A stretch of DNA of 64,000 bases from Candidula unifasciata (lineage: Eukaryota; Mollusca; Gastropoda; Stylommatophora; Geomitridae). This document shows, in pieces, positions 60,010-64,000 of the stretch. The DNA is taken from the NCBI GenBank assembly GCA_905116865.2, contig CAJHNH020005011.1:293227-357226 (forward strand), written 5' to 3'. Numbering within the stretch: the first letter of the stretch is position 1; every line of letters begins with the position of its first letter. The position numbers and the translations under genes are program-made. The notes below the pieces were generated by a model. That model saw only the letters and a list, made by a program, of their open reading frames with translations, made no database searches and was not told where the DNA came from.

Positions 60010-61135
60010 TTTACCTTTCTCAACATGCTCCGTGAGACAGTTACAACCACAGCATGTGTGTACAGCTGATTGTCAAGTCAACGGATGGCAGCAAAGGCTG
60101 CCTCCACCTCCATTCTCAATCTAGACGTTGTGATTCATATGCCAGGGTTTGTTAGTCCAGGCGACGTCTATTCATTTTTGCTATAAACCCCATGCACTTC
60201 GTTTGCCCCTCAACACAGAGCCATCTGTATATACAATCACATCAGTTGGGCGGGTATTGTCAAGAATCATTTGTTGAACTACTGATTCTGCAGCACCAGC
60301 TGGCCAGTCCCTGCACTCACGTCACAAAATTGATTAGAGCCCTATAAAAGTCTGAAACTTGTTAGGACACCTTGACCCAATCCTCTCCTCGCTCAAATGT
60401 ATCAAGCCTGCACACATATCTAATAGTGCCTTCAGCTTGGACCTTCCAAGACTTTACTCTTTTCAGTCTGTGACCCTTAACGCTACTCTGAGCTTCATGC
60501 AGGAGGTGCGTCTTGTCCGCGGCTACTCTGAGATATGACTTTGCCTGCAGAACTTTGAGCTTTTCTGCAATAGAAGGCAGTTCAAGTATACATCACATAC
60601 ATACTACTGGGGTATCTCTTGTACATTCCAGAATTACCTGCATGGCTTCATTCTGTATGCGTTCGAGTTTTATCAGCTGACTCTTTGATATGCTAAGCAT
60701 TCCAAACTCAAATCTATCACCGACAGGATCACACGCTGGAACATTGTGAACAACCTTCTTTGTTCCCAGTCCCATTGCTGCCATAATATTGAGAGCATGG
60801 AGTCCTTTTTGGCAATTCACCGCAACTGCCTCCACATGATTCCTTTAGAAAAGGTTTCTATCTAAAGTGATACCCAGGTAACCCAGTTTGCTTTCTCTTT
60901 TGATGTTACTGTCATTAAGTGTGAGGCTTGAAACATTACCTCTTGCAATTCGATTGTCCAGAGAGCACCACAAAACAGCTGCCTTTTCTGAGTCTATGAC
61001 AGCACCCATTTGTACACACCAGTCAGTCACTTTGTTTACAGTTGTCTGTAGCTCTTTGGCTATACGTTGTGTGGAACTGTCACTCCTAACCAGATAATTA
61101 AAACACACACAGTGGTGGAACTCATTGATCTTCAA
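60010..61135 (-). pseudogene. LINE pseudogene, RT thumb to RNase H, cut by the satellite
   Basis: Same family as 23450-25835. The minus strand reads NKVTDWCVQMGAVIDSEKAA, NIKRESKLGYLGITLDRN, then LIKLERIQNEAMQVILECTR and, further on and broken by stops, RNase H pieces ending with the equivalent of VVIVTDS (VVVTVS). At the point equivalent to residues just after that motif, homology ends at about 60010 and the 68-bp array begins. RT motifs A-C are missing apart from the region after motif C. Multiple stops and a frameshift near 60840. Confidence 0.82.
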
Positions 61136-61454
61136 ATCTTTCTTCTGTGGGTGAGCCTCCAGAATTTGACTGACGTCTACTGTGTGAACAGATATTTTGG
61201 TTAGCGATATATCTTTTCATGATCAATCAATAGTTTATTGTAATAACCAGATCAATAAACGGTTATTGATTTCTGGACGCTTCAAATATTCAGTAATGAT
61301 GAGTAAGGAAATGCTTTTATCTCCAGATGCGCCACCAGGACTTAGACAGCTCACGCCAGACTTGTCTATTGGCACTTCTATTTTTTAAGCTTCTTTGAAC
61401 CCCACTTCATTTAAAAACAAAAAAAATATTCATCAGCCTTTCTTGTCTTGTTTT
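61136..61454. other. Unassigned sequence
   Basis: May include more of the LINE upstream, but no motif is recognisable. Confidence 0.4.
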
Positions 61455-61525
61455 TGGGTTGTTTGTGGACTGTTTGTGGACTGTTTGTGGACTGTTTGTG
61501 GACTGTTTGTGGACTGTTTCAGACT
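61455..61525. repeat. 12-bp repeat, ~6 copies
   Basis: Unit CTGTTTGTGGAC. Confidence 0.93.
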
Positions 61526-62751
61526 GTTGACCGTTCAAGTTCTGAAGTTGTCCTACCCCGCCACTTGCAGCAGAGTTTTCATCTTGTTATCTGGCCCTCA
61601 AAGTTTACTTAAGTAATGGCTTAAAAGCTTATTACAGCTGTTAATGTGGTTGAAATATCCCCCCCCCCTCCTTTTCCCCTTTCCCCTTCCAAATGACTTT
61701 CATCGACTTTCTTGTCATTAAAATCTCTCCGGATTCAATGTGTTTGATTGTTTCTGTTTCCATGAAAAACGGGCATATTCTTCTGTATATCCACACATCT
61801 GTGACTGTAATGTTGTGAATTCCCAGGGAAATCCCAGAGAGTTTCCGATGGGGAGGAAAAGGTCGGAGGACCCGTGATAGAAGAGAAAAACGGGGTAAGT
61901 GGGTCTCGTGTGTCTCATGTGGAGCAAAGTGAGGGACATAAGAAACGCATGAGATGTGAACGGAAGACGTGAACCGAGAGACAGGAGAAAGACAGTTGAA
62001 GCTCGTCCCTGACTGAGAGAGGTCGCATGAGTGGACGCTTGAGAAGAATAAATGATTGGTAAAACGAGTGTTATATTTCGATAGGAGGACTGAATGTTTT
62101 TCCACACATCTTAATGGCAGGTACCAGGGTTCGTGAAGGATAGATGGATGGTTTGGTGAGACGCTGATGAATTCCTGTAGTGTGTGAGAAGTCCGACCAG
62201 GTCGCTAGATTCAGCCAAGCAAGACGAGCACGAGGAAGCGAGAATGTATGTGTGCAATAATTGGCGATTCAACGAATAAAAGCAAACAACTCAATATTCG
62301 TTCATGCTGTGTCGTTTCAACTCACTGTTCGTCTGAAAGCAATGCAAATGAATACATGCCCCTAGCAGAGCATATTACAGAGACTCGGGTTTCTAATTGC
62401 TTGTTTATTGTCCAGGTTTCTGTACCATACAGTGTGGCCAATAATACACAACATTTGACGATTCTCATGTTTAATGTTTTCTTTATCCTCCTTGATTCAG
62501 TGATTTTCTAACCTTGCAGAAAATATTTTAGACCATTCCTGTTCTAATTTTCATTTCTATTGTACTTTTGTTAGCCTTTGTTGTTACATATTCAAGATGG
62601 GAGCAATCTGTTACTTGTTATGTTATCCCACTGTTTACTGTGATGTTCACTGTTTCATTTGTGAATGAGATGTCAAAATATTAAAGTAATATCTAAACTT
62701 CTTCTTATATCAAAGAAGAAGATAACACACACTGTGATATCTAAGTTGAAG
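61526..62751. other. Unassigned sequence
   Basis: Contains a short C-run near 61661-61668. Open frames of 130-154 codons on the minus strand (61641-62107) overlap each other in different frames and show no domain. Confidence 0.4.
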
Positions 62752-63255
62752 GAAACAGACAGTCAATAAATTTAATTATCTGAGATAAATCATAGTACCA
62801 GATGAAAAATGTGTGACAGAGATTAAAAGCAGAATAGGTCAAGCGAAGGCAGCATTTCAGAAAATTAAAAATATGCAATAAGTTGGTCTCATTTGATGCC
62901 AGAAAGAGGGTGCTAAAATGTTACATAAAACCTGTTCCACTGTCTTGCAAGGTCAGTGAATAAATTAAAAAGAAATTGAAAGCAACAAAGATATGGTTTC
63001 TGAGACAAAAGTTACGAATACCTTGGACGGTCAGGAAATCTAACAACGATTCTTTGAAAGAAGCTAATGAAAGTAGATCTCTCTATACAACAATAAGAAG
63101 GAGACGTAATGAGAAGAGAGAAATCAGAGAACATCGTGTCAACTGCAAAGATCAGTGGAAAAAAGGAGTAGAGGCAGCCCAAGAAAGACGATGCTGGATG
63201 TACTGAAACGACGGCATCGAGGGAAATCATCAAGAGACCTATTCCAGTCAACAGG
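62752..63255 (+). pseudogene. LINE reverse transcriptase C-terminal pseudogene
   Basis: Reads FNYL--IIVPDEKCVTEIKS, RIGQAKAAFQKIKNM, then MKATKIWFLRQKLRIPWTVR, KSNNDSLKEANESRSLYTTI and RRRRNEKRE, with SRGSPRKTMLDVLK in another frame. This is the thumb-to-C-terminus of an RTE-like LINE (LEATEMWFLRRMLRIPWTxxxSN; RGRPRxTxLDxLK). Several stops and at least two frameshifts. The copy ends where the 21-bp array begins. Confidence 0.82.
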
Positions 63256-63545
63256 GGACTGTGCGAATCGTATACCAAACAGTGCGTATCGTATACCAAA
63301 CAGTTCATATCGTATATCAAACAGTGCATTTCGTATATCAAACAGTGCATATCGTATACCAAACAGTGCATATCGTATACCAAACAGTGCATATCGTATA
63401 CCAAACAGTTCATATCGTATACCAAACAGTGCGTATCGTATACCAAACAGTGCATATCGTATACCAAACAGTTCATATCGTATACCAACCAGTTCACATC
63501 GTATACCAAACAGTGCGCATCGTATACTAAACAGTGCATATATCA
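63256..63545. repeat. 21-bp minisatellite, ~14 copies
   Basis: Unit ATCGTATACCAAACAGTGCA(T), with GTTCATATC variants. It starts at the end of the LINE fragment. Confidence 0.95.
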
Positions 63546-63864
63546 AAGTTAATTTGGTGTTGGATTTCAAAGCAAAATGGTGAATCCGTCCCACGAGGAA
63601 CAAGTCCTAGTGTTGCTGCAATATTATGCAAGGATGGAAATGTATTCAATCATTGGTATACTGCCCAGTATTCGATTCATCAATACAATAGAAATCAGAT
63701 GAAATGAATGACGCTGTATCGTCACCTTACATTCCTGAGATGAGTCGAGTCCCTTTATGATGGTCCTGAGAAGAAAGCAGAAGATATTAGTGTTTGCAAG
63801 GAGAGTTTCCTTCGAAACAACTTCAGGAATTTGAAAATGTAATCAGGTTTGACTTTTACTAAAA
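63546..63864. other. Unassigned sequence
   Basis: No recognisable gene or repeat. Confidence 0.45.
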
Positions 63865-64000
63865 ATGTGACATTGTCTGGTCATGTGACATTGTCTGGTC
63901 ATGTGACATTGTCTGGTCATGTGACATTGTCTGGTCATGTGGCATTGTCTGGTCATGTGGCATTGTCTGGTCATGTGACATTGTCTAGTCATGTGGCATT
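63865..64000. repeat. 18-bp minisatellite, cut by window end
   Basis: Unit TGACATTGTCTGGTCATG with TGGCATT variants; it continues past the window. Confidence 0.93.

Overview
This is a window of animal nuclear DNA, not bacterial or viral. It has one recognisable single-copy gene with GT-AG introns, many decayed non-LTR retrotransposons (LINEs), tRNA-derived SINE-like pieces, and a very large load of tandem repeats. By my rough count from array edges, about 40% of the window is minisatellite or microsatellite. The LINE types and the repeat-rich texture suggest a lophotrochozoan, most likely a mollusc such as a marine gastropod. That assignment is inference; the sequence does not prove it.

The one host gene is CFAP44 (WDR52), on the plus strand. 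CFAP44 is a WD40 and coiled-coil protein of the ciliary axoneme that works with CFAP43 in the tether complex of inner dynein arm I1/f. A single exon of about 5.5 kb (28044-33522) encodes about 1,826 residues. Two short downstream exons (35574-35709 and 39485-39706) join in compatible phase. The first coding exon and the last exon were not found. The apparent start methionine at 28010 lies in the upstream intron, because an acceptor site follows it and the exon begins at 28044. A diverged second copy of the intron end plus exon head lies 2 kb upstream (25953-26270). The two copies are separated by retroelement remnants.

Layout: 1-6.2 kb is mostly unassigned sequence with dispersed repeats, a (TTTC)n tract, a 65-bp array and a possible ciliary promoter (X-box at 5458, forkhead site at 5593). 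From 6.2 to 22 kb there is a nearly continuous run of minisatellites with units of 18 to 98 bp, broken by a SINE-like element and LINE fragments. From 22.7 to 28 kb is a retroelement cluster containing the best-preserved LINE (RT plus RNase H) and the CFAP44 exon-head duplicate. CFAP44 and its introns span 28-40 kb, and the introns are filled with 21-bp, 12-bp, 30-bp and 56-bp arrays and LINE pieces. From 40 to 56 kb there are more arrays with small LINE and SINE pieces. At 56.25-60.0 kb is a 68-bp satellite with dimeric higher-order structure, which abuts a minus-strand LINE copy (60.0-61.1 kb). The end of the window holds another LINE fragment and two short arrays.

The main pattern is that tandem arrays repeatedly start at, or are built from, retroelement sequence. 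Long open frames inside arrays are by-products of unit lengths divisible by three and are not annotated as genes.
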